NCBI GenBank assembly: GCA_943369755.1
Contig: CALROG020000032.1
Location: 1-46,511 of the forward strand
DNA length: 46,511 nt
Source: CALROG01 sp943369755
Lineage (GTDB): Bacteria > Pseudomonadota > Gammaproteobacteria > Burkholderiales > Burkholderiaceae_C
Direction of reading: 5' to 3'
Part shown: positions 16,363 to 24,267 of the stretch, one piece after another
Layout: every line of letters begins with the position of its first letter
Position numbering within the stretch: the first letter of the stretch is position 1
Position numbers and translations under genes: made by a program
Notes under the pieces: generated by a model
Told to the model about the DNA's origin: nothing
Database searches by the model: none
What the model saw: only the letters and a program-made list of their open reading frames with translations

Positions 16363-17063
16363 ACCCGCAACCCCGCCGCATCCTGATTGTTGAAGATGAC
16401 CTGCGCATTGCCGACATGCTGGCCAATTACTTGCAGGCCCAGGGCTACAGCACCACGGTTATCAGCAATGGCTTGCAGGTGGTGCCCGAGTTGCAGCGCA
16501 TGGAGCCCGCCTTGATGCTGCTGGACATCATGCTGCCCGGGCAAGACGGGGTGGAGGTGTGCCGCGAGGTGCGGCGCTTCTCCAGCGTGCCGATCATCAT
16601 GGTGACGGCGCGCATTGATGAAATTGACCGCCTGATTGGCCTGGAGGTGGGGGCCGACGACTATGTCTGCAAGCCTTTCAGCCCGCGCGAGGTAGTCGCC
16701 CGCATCAAGGCCCTGCTGCGCCGCGCAGAAGGCCGCCTGGGGCCTGGCACGCCGTCGCACGGCTTTCGGGTAGACGACAACGCCATGCGCATTGCCTGGG
16801 AAGAGCACGCACTGCCCCTGACGCCGCTGGAGTTTCGCCTGTTCAAGAAACTGTTGTCGCGCCCCGGCCATGTGTTTTCACGCAGTGCGCTGCTGGAAAG
16901 CGTGCACGAAGACTTTCGCGACACGACAGACCGCGCCATCGACAGCCACATCAAGAACCTGCGCAAAAAAATCAGCAAGGCCCGGCCCCAGGGCTCGGCC
17001 ATTGTGTCGGTGTACGGCATGGGCTACCGCTTCGACCCTGAAGCGCAGGACGCCCCGGCGTGA
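16359..17063 (+). CDS. baeR: OmpR-family response regulator, BaeR-like
   Basis: The 234-residue protein has a receiver domain with acidic pair EDD at 12-14, phospho-acceptor Asp56 in LLDIMLPG, and Lys105. The stretch GADDYVCKPFSPREVVARIK and the C-terminal DRAIDSHIKNLRKKIS are very close to E. coli BaeR as I remember it. A C-terminal winged helix binds DNA. It overlaps baeS by 4 bases, so the two are co-translated. Targets are unknown; in enterics BaeR controls drug efflux and periplasmic stress genes. Confidence 0.87.
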   Translation: MNPQPRRILIVEDDLRIADMLANYLQAQGYSTTVISNGLQVVPELQRMEPALMLLDIMLPGQDGVEVCREVRRFSSVPIIMVTARIDEIDRLIGLEVGADDYVCKPFSPREVVARIKALLRRAEGRLGPGTPSHGFRVDDNAMRIAWEEHALPLTPLEFRLFKKLLSRPGHVFSRSALLESVHEDFRDTTDRAIDSHIKNLRKKISKARPQGSAIVSVYGMGYRFDPEAQDAPA

Positions 17064-17193
17064 CAAGCGTCACGCCAGCGGGCCAAGTGTGAGCAGCGCC
17101 GCGGCTTTGCCTCCACAGTTTGCACACAAACGGTTTTGACAATGGGTCTCAGGGCGGCCCGCTGTGGGCTGCCCCCCACCGGAGACGCGAACC

Positions 17194-18450
17194 ATGCCCA
17201 CCTACCCGACCCGCGCTGCCCTGAGCCTGCTGGCCAGCCTGATGCTGGCTGCCTGTGGCGGAGGCGGTGGCGGCACTGACCCCGTGGCCGCTGCGGCTGC
17301 CCCGGCCACAACCGTTGTGGCCCCGGCGGCGCTTGCGCCCACCACGCCTGCCGTGCCTGCTGTGCCCGTCGCGCCCACCGGCGCGGCACTGTCTGGTGCA
17401 GCGCTGGCGTTTTTAAACCTGGACACCACCAACCTGGCCAACTACGCACCGGTATTGCCCGCCTACTACAACGCTGGCGTGCTGGCCGACGACAACACCC
17501 CCGCCAACAACCGCGCCACCAACGCCGGTGCCACCTTGGGCCGGGTGCTGTTTTACGACAAGGCGCTGAGCCTGAACAACACCGTTGCCTGCGCCTCGTG
17601 CCACCAGCAAACCCAGGGCTTTGGCGACCCGCAGCGCTTTAGCCGCGGCTTTGCCGGTGGCCAGACCACGGCGCACGCCATGCGCCTGGGCAATGTGCGC
17701 TACTACGCGCCCGGCAGCATGTTCTGGGACAAGCGCGCTGCCACGCTGGAGGCCCAGGCCACCCAACCGATTCAGCACCCGGTGGAGATGGGTTTTGACG
17801 CCGCCAACGGCGGCCTGGCCGCGCTGCTGGCCAAGATGCAAGCCCTGCCGTATTACCCCGAGCTGTTCACGCTGGCGTTTGGCAGCCCGGCCATCAATGA
17901 AGCGCGCATCCAGCAGGCGCTGGCGCAGTTTCAGCGGGCCATGGTGGCCACCGGCAGCCGCTGGGACGCGGGCTACGCCCAAACCTTTAACCCGGCCTTG
18001 CCCGACGCCGGCCTGAACAGCCCGATTGCCAGCTTCACCGCGCCGGAAGACCGGGGCCGCCAGCTCTTCATGGCCGGGCGCGGGCAGGGCGGGCTGGCCT
18101 GCGCGGCGTGCCACCAGCCGCCTACCTTTGCGCTGGCCGCCAACTCGCGCAGCAACGGGCTGGACGCGGGCGAAACCACGGTGTTCAAGTCGCCGTTGCT
18201 CAAAAGCGTGTCGCGCAGCGGTGCCTTCATGCACGACGGGCGATTTTCTTCACTGGAACAAGTGGTGGAGCACTACAACAGCGGCGTGCAAGACGGCCCC
18301 GCGCTGGACAACCGGCTGCGTGCGGGCAACGCACCGCGCCGCCTGAACCTGAGCGAGCCCGACAAGGCCGCGCTGGTAGCGTTCTTGCGCACGCTGGACG
18401 ACACCGCACTGGCCGGGGACCCGCGCTTCAGCAACCCGTTTCGGCAGTAG
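17194..18450 (+). CDS. Di-haem cytochrome c peroxidase/MauG-family lipoprotein
   Basis: The 418-residue protein has a lipoprotein signal peptide with LMLAAC (Cys21), followed by a Gly/Ala/Pro-rich linker to about residue 65. Two c-haem motifs, CASCH at 133-137 and CAACH at 303-307, mark the di-haem peroxidase family. These periplasmic enzymes reduce hydrogen peroxide or oxidise protein or organic substrates. GGAG lies just upstream of the ATG at 17194. It stands alone after baeR and could be regulated by it. Whether it is a true peroxidase or a MauG-like oxidase cannot be told. Confidence 0.87.
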   Translation: MPTYPTRAALSLLASLMLAACGGGGGGTDPVAAAAAPATTVVAPAALAPTTPAVPAVPVAPTGAALSGAALAFLNLDTTNLANYAPVLPAYYNAGVLADDNTPANNRATNAGATLGRVLFYDKALSLNNTVACASCHQQTQGFGDPQRFSRGFAGGQTTAHAMRLGNVRYYAPGSMFWDKRAATLEAQATQPIQHPVEMGFDAANGGLAALLAKMQALPYYPELFTLAFGSPAINEARIQQALAQFQRAMVATGSRWDAGYAQTFNPALPDAGLNSPIASFTAPEDRGRQLFMAGRGQGGLACAACHQPPTFALAANSRSNGLDAGETTVFKSPLLKSVSRSGAFMHDGRFSSLEQVVEHYNSGVQDGPALDNRLRAGNAPRRLNLSEPDKAALVAFLRTLDDTALAGDPRFSNPFRQ

Positions 18451-18478
18451 CCGGGGGCGGCTGGGATAATCCGGCCCC

Positions 18479-19495
18479 ATGCCCACCGCCGCCACGCCCG
18501 CCCCCAACGCCCACAGCCCCTGGCGCCTGAGCGTGGCGCCCATGATGGACTGGACCGACCGGCATTGCCGCTACTTTCACCGCCTGCTGAGCCGCCATGC
18601 GCTGCTGTACACCGAGATGGTGACCACCGGCGCGCTGATTCATGGCGACGTGCCACGCCACCTGCGCTTTAACGCGGAAGAACACCCCGTGGCCCTGCAA
18701 CTGGGCGGCAGCGAGCCGGCTGACTTGGCGCACTGCGCAAAGCTCGGCCAGCAATGGGGCTACGACGAAATCAACCTCAATTGCGGCTGCCCCAGTGAAC
18801 GGGTGCAGCGCGGCGCATTTGGTGCCTGCCTGATGGCCGAGCCGCAACTGGTGGCCGACTGTGTGAAAGCCATGCTCGACGTGGTGGACCTGCCGGTAAC
18901 GGTGAAGCACCGCATCGGCATCGACAAGACAGAAAGCTACGGCTTTGTGCGCGACTTTGTCGGCACCGTGGCGCAAGCGGGCTGCAAAGTGTTCGTTGTG
19001 CATGCGCGCAACGCCTGGCTGCAAGGCCTGAGCCCGAAAGAAAACCGTGAAGTGCCGCCCCTGCGTTATGAACTGGTGCACCGGCTGAAAGCCGAGTTCC
19101 CGCACCTGACCATTGCCATCAACGGCGGCCTGACCACCAGTGCACAGGTGGCTGAGCAACTGCAGGCGCTGGACGGCGTGATGATCGGCCGCGAGGCCTA
19201 TCACAACCCCTGGTGGCTGGCCCAGTGGGACGCGGAGTTTTTTGCGGTGCCTGTCGAAGGGTTAGAAGCCCTCACCCGGGAACAAGTAGAACAACAAATG
19301 TGCGACTACATGGCCCGCGAGGCCGCTGCCCACGGCACCCCGTGGAGCAACATTGCCCGCCACATGCTGGGCCTGCGCCACGGCCTGCCCGGTGCCCGCA
19401 GGTGGCGCCAGGTGTGGAGCGACCACCGCCTCAAGGCCCTGGCCCCGCACGACGTGATGGCGCTGGCCCATGGCGCGCTGCGCGAGGCGGCCTAA
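18479..19495 (+). CDS. dusA: tRNA-dihydrouridine(20/20a) synthase DusA
   Basis: The 338-residue FMN enzyme reduces uridine in the tRNA D-loop. SVAPMMDWTDRHCRYFHRLL and LLYTEMVTTGALIHGD are DusA-specific, NLNCGCPSERVQRGAFGACL holds the catalytic Cys, and GVMIGREAYHNPW binds phosphate. Length fits the family. It is followed within 6 bases by a copy of the 65-bp repeat and then by an integron integrase remnant in the opposite direction. Confidence 0.93.
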   Translation: MPTAATPAPNAHSPWRLSVAPMMDWTDRHCRYFHRLLSRHALLYTEMVTTGALIHGDVPRHLRFNAEEHPVALQLGGSEPADLAHCAKLGQQWGYDEINLNCGCPSERVQRGAFGACLMAEPQLVADCVKAMLDVVDLPVTVKHRIGIDKTESYGFVRDFVGTVAQAGCKVFVVHARNAWLQGLSPKENREVPPLRYELVHRLKAEFPHLTIAINGGLTTSAQVAEQLQALDGVMIGREAYHNPWWLAQWDAEFFAVPVEGLEALTREQVEQQMCDYMAREAAAHGTPWSNIARHMLGLRHGLPGARRWRQVWSDHRLKALAPHDVMALAHGALREAA

Positions 19496-19500
19496 GGCCT

Positions 19501-19565
19501 GTTTACAAGCAAAAACAGCCTCTAGCCCGCATAGATGCTGCCTGAGCCACTATTAAATGTATAGC
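19501..19565 (+). repeat. Copy 3 of the ~65-bp dispersed repeat (full length, at the intI break)
   Basis: This is a full-length copy running from GTTTACAAGC to a terminal ATAGC, with AGCCCGCAT in the middle and GAGCCACTATTAAA near the end. The copy at 26442-26507 is its inverse counterpart and shares both ends. The integrase fragment stops homology right at this element. Confidence 0.75.
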
Positions 19566-19807
19566 GGATGGGGTTCGCGCAGGGTGTGCTGGCCGGCCTC
19601 CAGCGCAGGGTGACCCATCTTCCGCGGATGCCGAAGGCCATGAAACCAGATGAACCAGCGCACCCAGTGCGGGCAGGTTTGCCCGGTACGCAAGCTGTAG
19701 TGGATGTAGTGCAGGCGCTCACGCATCTGGTCCAGCAGCCGCTGAGACCGCAAGGGCGGACGCGGGCCAGGGCTGCCGGGTTTGAGGCGATTTTCGTGGA
19801 CCGGCAG
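19566..19807 (-). pseudogene. Truncated integron integrase (intI-type), 5' fragment
   Basis: Reading the minus strand gives PPLRSQRLLDQMRERLHYIH, then YSLRTGQTCPHWVRWFIWFH and GLRHPRKMGHPALEA. This is the N-terminal SAM-like domain of IntI-type tyrosine recombinases. The frame is open from 19807 (upstream TAA at 19808-19810) to a TAA at 19553-19555, inside the neighbouring repeat. No ATG is present; TTG at 19753 is the only evident start. The whole catalytic domain (Arg, His, Arg, Tyr) is missing, so the protein cannot recombine DNA. Its orientation, divergent from the cassettes that begin at 19923, is that of a normal integron. Confidence 0.8.
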
Positions 19808-19928
19808 TTAGCGGGAAAACAGGGGAATGCTGTTATAAATCAAGCACATTTTTAGTCTGAACGGAGGTAAAAATGACGCATGACCACGGTGTTCATAAGA
19901 CAGGTTTCACTTCCGTATCACGTTAGGC
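19808..19928 (+). other. attI-like region with insertion point GTTAGGC
   Basis: This stretch lies between the intI fragment and the first cassette. It ends in GTTAGGC (19922-19928), the core site where cassettes join between G and TT. A TATAAA at 19834-19839 may be part of a cassette promoter. It also contains a 17-codon ORF with GGAGG. Assignment as attI rests on position and on the cassette structure that follows. Confidence 0.65.
19873..19926 (+). CDS. 17-residue ORF overlapping the attI core site
   Basis: ATG at 19873 follows ACGGAGGTAAAA, the strongest ribosome binding site in the area. The frame reads MTHDHGVHKTGFTSVSR and its TAG stop (19924-19926) lies inside GTTAGGC. Class 1 integrons carry a comparable short ORF in attI1 that raises translation of the first cassette gene. 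The first cassette here starts at 19944 with no clear ribosome site of its own, so the same coupling is plausible. The peptide itself may have no function. Confidence 0.5.
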   Translation: MTHDHGVHKTGFTSVSR

Positions 19929-20730
19929 CTCACAAAACAGATCATGTCGCTCGTATCCATAATCCCGGACGTGCTTTGGCACGCACAGCATCCGCTGAAG
20001 TTCGGTCCGCTCTCGCTCACGACCCGGATGACTGTGGTTCGACTCCGGGACGGATCGCTATGGGTTCATTCTCCGATCCCGCCTACAAGCGACATAGTTG
20101 ATCAACTTCAGAGAATCGGACAAGTTCGCTACGTTGTCGCGCCGAACAAGAGTCATCATTTGTTCTTTCTCGATTTCATCAACGCTTTTCCTGCTGCCGA
20201 AGGTTTTGTTGCCGATGGCCTTGATTTGAAGCGGCCAGACCTGGCGCGATTCCCCCGCGTCCCACGGCCGGCGCCATGGGGCTCTGAATTGGAGGGCTTC
20301 TTCATTGAGGGCCTGCCGATTCTCAACGAGACGGCGTGGTTTCATGCTGATACGGGAACCCTGATACTTACGGACCTATTGTTCTGTTTCTCAAGAACGA
20401 ATCGCGGGTTAGCTGCTTTGATATCGAAACTCCTGGGCGTCTACGGTAACCTGGCGATGTCCAGAACCATGAAGTTGGCGACGAAAGACAAGCAAGCCCT
20501 TTTGAGGACAACAACTCCGTTGCTTTCACTCCCTATCAAGAGAGTCATAGTGGCTCATGACCAGATCGTCGAAGTTGACGCCGCAATCAAGGTTGCAAAG
20601 GCGTTTGCTTGGTTGCGGTGAGGCCTGACCATTCGTTCAACCGGAAGCAGTCGGGCATGCCGCCGTTCGGGGTTCCATTTCGTTCTGCCCCAAACGTCGT
20701 CATACACCACTGCTGCGGTTAACTCGGACG
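19923..20730 (+). mobile_element. Integron gene cassette 1 (DUF4336 gene plus attC)
   Basis: The cassette runs from the TT of GTTAGGC to the G of the next GTTAGCC. Its first bases, GTTAGGCCTCAC (19922-19933), are the reverse complement of GTGAGGCCTGAC (20618-20629) at 11 of 12 positions. That pairing between cassette start and attC left arm is diagnostic of a circularised cassette. It carries one gene starting 21 bases in, as cassettes usually do. Confidence 0.8.
19944..20621 (+). CDS. DUF4336 family protein (cassette gene)
   Basis: The 225-residue protein matches DUF4336: LWHAQHPLKFGPLSLTTRMT, VVRLRDGSLWVHSPIPPT and YVVAPNKSHHLFFLDF. The family looks like a degenerate metallo-beta-lactamase fold. 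Here there are histidines (HSP, NKSHH, AHDQ) but no full HxHxDH motif, so hydrolase activity is uncertain. The gene is the sole gene of integron cassette 1; its stop codon lies inside the start of attC. Base composition is lower in GC than the flanking dusA, consistent with acquisition. Confidence 0.8.
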   Translation: MSLVSIIPDVLWHAQHPLKFGPLSLTTRMTVVRLRDGSLWVHSPIPPTSDIVDQLQRIGQVRYVVAPNKSHHLFFLDFINAFPAAEGFVADGLDLKRPDLARFPRVPRPAPWGSELEGFFIEGLPILNETAWFHADTGTLILTDLLFCFSRTNRGLAALISKLLGVYGNLAMSRTMKLATKDKQALLRTTTPLLSLPIKRVIVAHDQIVEVDAAIKVAKAFAWLR

Positions 20731-20736
20731 TTAGCC
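20623..20736 (+). repeat. attC site of cassette 1
   Basis: The site runs from left arm GCCTGAC (20623-20629) through GTTCAACCGG and an inner GCAGT/ACTGC pair to GGTTAACT and the right core GTTAGCC (20730-20736). Order and sequence follow the classical 59-base-element pattern; at 114 bases it is of medium length. Confidence 0.82.
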
Positions 20737-21280
20737 ATCACAGGACCGACCGTGTTCAAACTCCCCATATTCGTCTTTCGCCTCATACCCTGTGCAGCCA
20801 CGCTGCTCTTGGCGGGGTGTGCGTCCACGCAAGTCATACAGACAGGGTCTGCGGGAGAGGCCCCGCTGTGCCAAAGCAAGGTACAACCTTACTCCGCACT
20901 CATTCTTTGGGGGCCTGTGTGGCGGCCCAACCAAAAGGATGTGCCACTTCGCGAAGTCGCCGCCCTCCAGGGCATTGAGGACTTCTCTGAACACTCGGCG
21001 TGTTACTCAAGCGTCGCCATTCGCAGGCTACCGGGTGAACTGTCCGCCGTTCTCCCCACTGAGGCGCAGCTTCACGCCATCGCAAATGGGGCCACACCTG
21101 CACCAGACAGAATTGTGGTGCTCATTGTTCGTGAACTTGGACCGGTGATTCAGATTAGCGGGCCTGTCGCTGCGCTGGGTGGTGGAACTGAGGTTGCGCT
21201 TGACGCCGTTTTCGGTCTATCCAGCAATGACGGCTGACACGTTCGTTGAATGCGCCGTTGTGGCTTTTTCACTGCCAACG
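20731..21280 (+). mobile_element. Integron gene cassette 2 (lipoprotein gene plus attC)
   Basis: The cassette begins at TTAGCCATCA (20731). The reverse complement of GTTAGCCATCA matches the attC left arm TGACGGCTGAC (21228-21238) at 9 of 11 positions, which ties the two ends together. It ends at the G of GTTGGGC (21280). One gene fills nearly all of it. Confidence 0.75.
20752..21237 (+). CDS. Small lipoprotein of unknown function (cassette gene)
   Basis: The 161-residue product starts at GTG 20752, 21 bases into cassette 2. The signal peptide ends in the lipobox LLLAGC, so it is likely a membrane-anchored lipoprotein. Mature features include two Cys (PLCQSKV and SACYSS) that could form a disulfide, LWGPVWRPNQKDVPLREVAA, and a hydrophobic C-terminal part (RIVVLIVRELGPVIQISGP). 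I do not recognise a named family. The stop codon overlaps the attC left arm. Confidence 0.75.
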   Translation: MFKLPIFVFRLIPCAATLLLAGCASTQVIQTGSAGEAPLCQSKVQPYSALILWGPVWRPNQKDVPLREVAALQGIEDFSEHSACYSSVAIRRLPGELSAVLPTEAQLHAIANGATPAPDRIVVLIVRELGPVIQISGPVAALGGGTEVALDAVFGLSSNDG

Positions 21281-21286
21281 TTGGGC
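21232..21286 (+). repeat. attC site of cassette 2 (short, degenerate)
   Basis: Left arm GGCTGAC (21232-21238), then GTTCGTTGAA, an internal segment, and right core GTTGGGC (21280-21286). At 55 bases it is at the short end for attC sites. The complementarity of its left arm to the start of cassette 2 supports it. Confidence 0.65.
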
Positions 21287-21321
21287 GCCTCCCAATTGCT
21301 TAACAACTACATCAAATCACC

Positions 21322-21759
21322 ATGAGCCCTGAACAACTCGTCCGTAAAGTTACCGCCCTTACCGGGTTCACCCACGCCGCAGGTGTTGAAGTGCTCGCGG
21401 CAGAGGCCGGGCGCGTCAGCCTTTCTCTTGCCAAGAAGCCTGAGCTTTTGCAGTTCAATGGCTTCTTTCACGGCGGCGTGGTGTCTGGTCTGGCTGACCA
21501 TGCGGCTGGCGCCGCTGCAACTACAGCGCTGCCACCTGGCAAGATCGCCGTGACGGTTGATCTGCACGTTAACTTTCTTGCCCCGGCCAGCGGCCCGACG
21601 TTGGTGGCAAAGGCTCGCACGCTTCAAGCCGGCAGCACAATTTGTGTGGTTAGCGTCGAGGTTGAAACCGGAACACTTGCGGGGCAGCAGGTCTGTGCAA
21701 TTGCAACCGCCACATTGCGCGTTGTGGACATGCCGTCATTCGGCACCAGCACCACTTGA
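21322..21759 (+). CDS. PaaI-like hotdog-fold thioesterase
   Basis: The 145-residue protein has the hotdog helix NGFFHGGVVSGLADHAAGAA, with HGG as in PaaI/4HBT thioesterases, followed by VDLHVNFLAPASG. Such enzymes hydrolyse acyl- or aryl-CoA esters. It starts 36 bases after the GTTGGGC core of the second attC, the spacing expected for a third cassette gene. No attC follows it, so it may be a cassette that lost its recombination site or a chromosomal gene next to the break. Confidence 0.82.
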   Translation: MSPEQLVRKVTALTGFTHAAGVEVLAAEAGRVSLSLAKKPELLQFNGFFHGGVVSGLADHAAGAAATTALPPGKIAVTVDLHVNFLAPASGPTLVAKARTLQAGSTICVVSVEVETGTLAGQQVCAIATATLRVVDMPSFGTSTT

Positions 21760-21846
21760 ACACGGCGGGCCTGTATTTCAACAAGACCGCCAAAAGCGCC
21801 AAACTCAAGCCTCACACCGAACCTCTTTCACTGCTCATCATTACCA

Positions 21847-22269
21847 ATGCAAGTTGAACACCGCATCACCATCAGCGCGTCGGCTGACTCAATCTTCAGC
21901 ATTTACCAGGACGTCAAGAACTGGCACACCTGGGACCCAGACACAAAGCAAGCCTCGCTTGAAGGCCCGTTCGCTGTTGGCAGCAAGGGGCGGCTCACTC
22001 CCACCAAGGGGAACACGATACCGATGGTGCTCACAGCGGTAGAACCTGGCCGCTGCTTCACGGTTGAGTCCAGGATTGCGCTGTTTCGCATGCTTTTCGA
22101 GCATGAGCTTGTCCCGGTTCTGGGGGCTACCGAAGTCGTCCACCGGGTTACGTTTTCAGGGCTTCTTTCTGTGGTTCTGGGCCCCATGTTGTCCAGGCAG
22201 CTGAATACAGGTCTTCCGGTTACGCTCAGCAGGCTCAAGGCTCTGGCAGAAGCGCGCAGCGCGGCCTGA
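21847..22269 (+). CDS. SRPBCC (START/polyketide cyclase-like) family protein
   Basis: The 140-residue protein starts MQVEHRITISASADSIFSIY and contains DVKNWHTWDPDTKQASLEGP, the strand-helix layout of SRPBCC ligand-binding proteins. These bind hydrophobic ligands in a deep pocket. It is 87 bases after the thioesterase and 74 before an SDR gene, all on the plus strand. Ligand and role are unknown. Confidence 0.75.
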   Translation: MQVEHRITISASADSIFSIYQDVKNWHTWDPDTKQASLEGPFAVGSKGRLTPTKGNTIPMVLTAVEPGRCFTVESRIALFRMLFEHELVPVLGATEVVHRVTFSGLLSVVLGPMLSRQLNTGLPVTLSRLKALAEARSAA

Positions 22270-22343
22270 GCTCTCACACTGCGCGCATTGGCCCCAACGC
22301 TTTAATCAGTGTTCGACGCAATGAATTCTTAAAAAGGACAGCA

Positions 22344-23168
22344 ATGAAGTCATACGCAAATCAAACCGCGTTCATCACGGGCGGCGGTTCAGGCATAGGC
22401 CGTGCCCTGGCAAAAGCTTTGATCGCGCGCGGCGCGAAGGTTTGCGTGGCGGATATCAACTTTGCCGCTGCGCAAAGTGTTGCGAATGAATGCGGCGCAA
22501 ATGCCCACGCGGTAGCGGTGGATGTGCGTGACGCAGCAGCGCTTAAAGGCTGCATCGAATCTTTTGCGCACGAACATGGCCGACTGGACTACGTCTTCAA
22601 CAACGCCGGAATTGGCGTCGCAGGGGAGACGAATGAGATTCCGTTGCCCGCCTGGCAGCGCATTGTGGACATCAATCTTTATGGCGTGCTGCATGGTGTA
22701 TTGGCTGCCTATCCGGTCATGCTGAAACAAGGCTCAGGCCACATCATCAACACCGCTTCGCTGGCTGGTCTGGGGCCGGCGCCCCTGCTGGCCCCGTATG
22801 CGCTAACCAAGCACGCCGTGGTGGGGCTGAGCACCAGCCTGCGCATTGAGGCCGCTGCGCGGGGTGTGCGGGTGAGTGTGCTGTGCCCCGCTGCAATCGA
22901 AACCCCGATTCTGGACAGCGAGAACCCGGGCGACTTCAAGATCGGGTGGGCTCCCGATATGCGTCGCTTCCTTACGGCGTTGGGCGGGCCCCCTTACTCT
23001 GTTGAGAAATGCGCACAAGAAACGCTTGCCGCCGTCGACAAGAACACGAGCGTGATTGTTCTGCCGGGCCGTGCCAGACTGGCGTGGCGTCTTGGCAGGC
23101 TGTTCCCGGCTTTGGTGGAAGTGGTGAGCCAGCGCGCTGTGACGGCTGAGAGAAACACCCGCGCTTGA
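22344..23168 (+). CDS. Short-chain dehydrogenase/reductase
   Basis: The 274-residue SDR has AFITGGGSGIGRALAKAL (cofactor site), VNNAG-equivalent FNNAGIGVAGE, catalytic Ser in NTASLAGLG, and YALTKHAVVG with Tyr-x3-Lys. The acidic residue VADIN after the second strand suggests NAD(H) preference. It ends with a C-terminal extension containing a hydrophobic and Arg-rich stretch. It precedes a quinone oxidoreductase-like gene by 85 bases. Substrate unknown. Confidence 0.85.
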   Translation: MKSYANQTAFITGGGSGIGRALAKALIARGAKVCVADINFAAAQSVANECGANAHAVAVDVRDAAALKGCIESFAHEHGRLDYVFNNAGIGVAGETNEIPLPAWQRIVDINLYGVLHGVLAAYPVMLKQGSGHIINTASLAGLGPAPLLAPYALTKHAVVGLSTSLRIEAAARGVRVSVLCPAAIETPILDSENPGDFKIGWAPDMRRFLTALGGPPYSVEKCAQETLAAVDKNTSVIVLPGRARLAWRLGRLFPALVEVVSQRAVTAERNTRA

Positions 23169-23253
23169 TGAAAAGCCAACCGGGAAGCACCAAGACATAC
23201 CAGCCGGCGGCAGAAACACTGGGCACGTTCACAAGTGGCGCCAAACAAGAAAC

Positions 23254-24252
23254 ATGAAAACAGTAGTTTACGAACGCTATGGCCCGCCTGAGGTGCTGCA
23301 GTTCAGGGACGTGGCCAAGCCCACCGCCAAAGACAACGAGGTACTGGTCAAGACGCTGGCCACCACCGTTACCTCGGGCGACTGGCGGGTGCGCAGCCTT
23401 AGCTTGCCACCCGGCTTTGGGCCCATGGGGCGGCTGGCGTTTGGCATCTTGCGGCCCCGCCAGCCCGTTCTGGGCAGCGAGCTGGCCGGTGAGGTGCAGG
23501 CAGTGGGCAAGGCGGTAACGCGCTTCAAACCCGGCGACGCAGTGTTTGCCTTCACAGACGTTGCTATGGGCTGTCACGCCGAGTTCAGATGCATACCCGA
23601 AGACGGCCTGTTGGCGCTGAAGCCCCCGGGGCTGACTTTTGCGGAGGCGGCGGCACTTTCATTTGGCGGCACCACGGCGCTGAGTTTCTTCAGGCGCGCA
23701 AAGCTTCAGCCTGGCGAGCGGGTGCTGGTGAATGGCGCGTCTGGCAGCGTGGGCACGGCGGCGGTGCAACTGGCGCGGCATTTTGGCGCGCATGTCACCG
23801 GGGTATGCAGCGCGGCCAATGCAGAACTGGTGCGCGGGCTGGGTGCCAGCCAGGTCATTGACTACGCAGCGCAAGACTTCACACAGCTTGGCCAGAGCTG
23901 GGACGTGGTTATGGACACGGCAGGCACCGCACCCTATTCGCGCAGCGGCGCGGTGCTTAACGCGGGCGGCCGCCTGTTGATGGTGTTGGGCGGGTTGGCG
24001 GATATGCTGCACGCCCCCTGTGTGAACCTGAGCACCCGCCACAAAGTGGTTGCCGGGCCTGTGGCGGTGCGCCCTGAAGATCTGCAGCTTCTGGCCGGGC
24101 TGGCGCAGGCGGGGGAATTCAAGCCCGTGGTAGACCGCTGCTACCCGTTTGAACAGATTGTTGACGCGCACCGCCACGTGGACACGGGGCGCAAGCGCGG
24201 CAATGTGGTGGTGCTTCTGGCACCCAATGCCGCAGCTAATATTGAGCCCTAG
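23254..24252 (+). CDS. MDR-family NAD(P)-dependent alcohol dehydrogenase/quinone oxidoreductase
   Basis: The 332-residue protein begins MKTVVYERYGPPEVLQFRDV, typical of zinc-independent medium-chain reductases. It has the N-terminal GroES-like domain (GSELAGEVQAVGKAVTRFKPG) and a Rossmann motif VNGASGSVGTAAVQLARHFG. The structural-zinc cysteine cluster is absent. Such enzymes reduce quinones or enones with NADPH. A DM13 gene follows 15 bases later. Confidence 0.85.
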   Translation: MKTVVYERYGPPEVLQFRDVAKPTAKDNEVLVKTLATTVTSGDWRVRSLSLPPGFGPMGRLAFGILRPRQPVLGSELAGEVQAVGKAVTRFKPGDAVFAFTDVAMGCHAEFRCIPEDGLLALKPPGLTFAEAAALSFGGTTALSFFRRAKLQPGERVLVNGASGSVGTAAVQLARHFGAHVTGVCSAANAELVRGLGASQVIDYAAQDFTQLGQSWDVVMDTAGTAPYSRSGAVLNAGGRLLMVLGGLADMLHAPCVNLSTRHKVVAGPVAVRPEDLQLLAGLAQAGEFKPVVDRCYPFEQIVDAHRHVDTGRKRGNVVVLLAPNAAANIEP

Positions 24253-24267
24253 CCAACAAAGACGAAC

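Noticed and set aside
22287..22320. GCCCCAACGC followed by GTTCGAC as a third attC
   Set aside because: The left arm does not match the inverse of the cassette start at 21281 and the right core breaks the GTTRRRY pattern.
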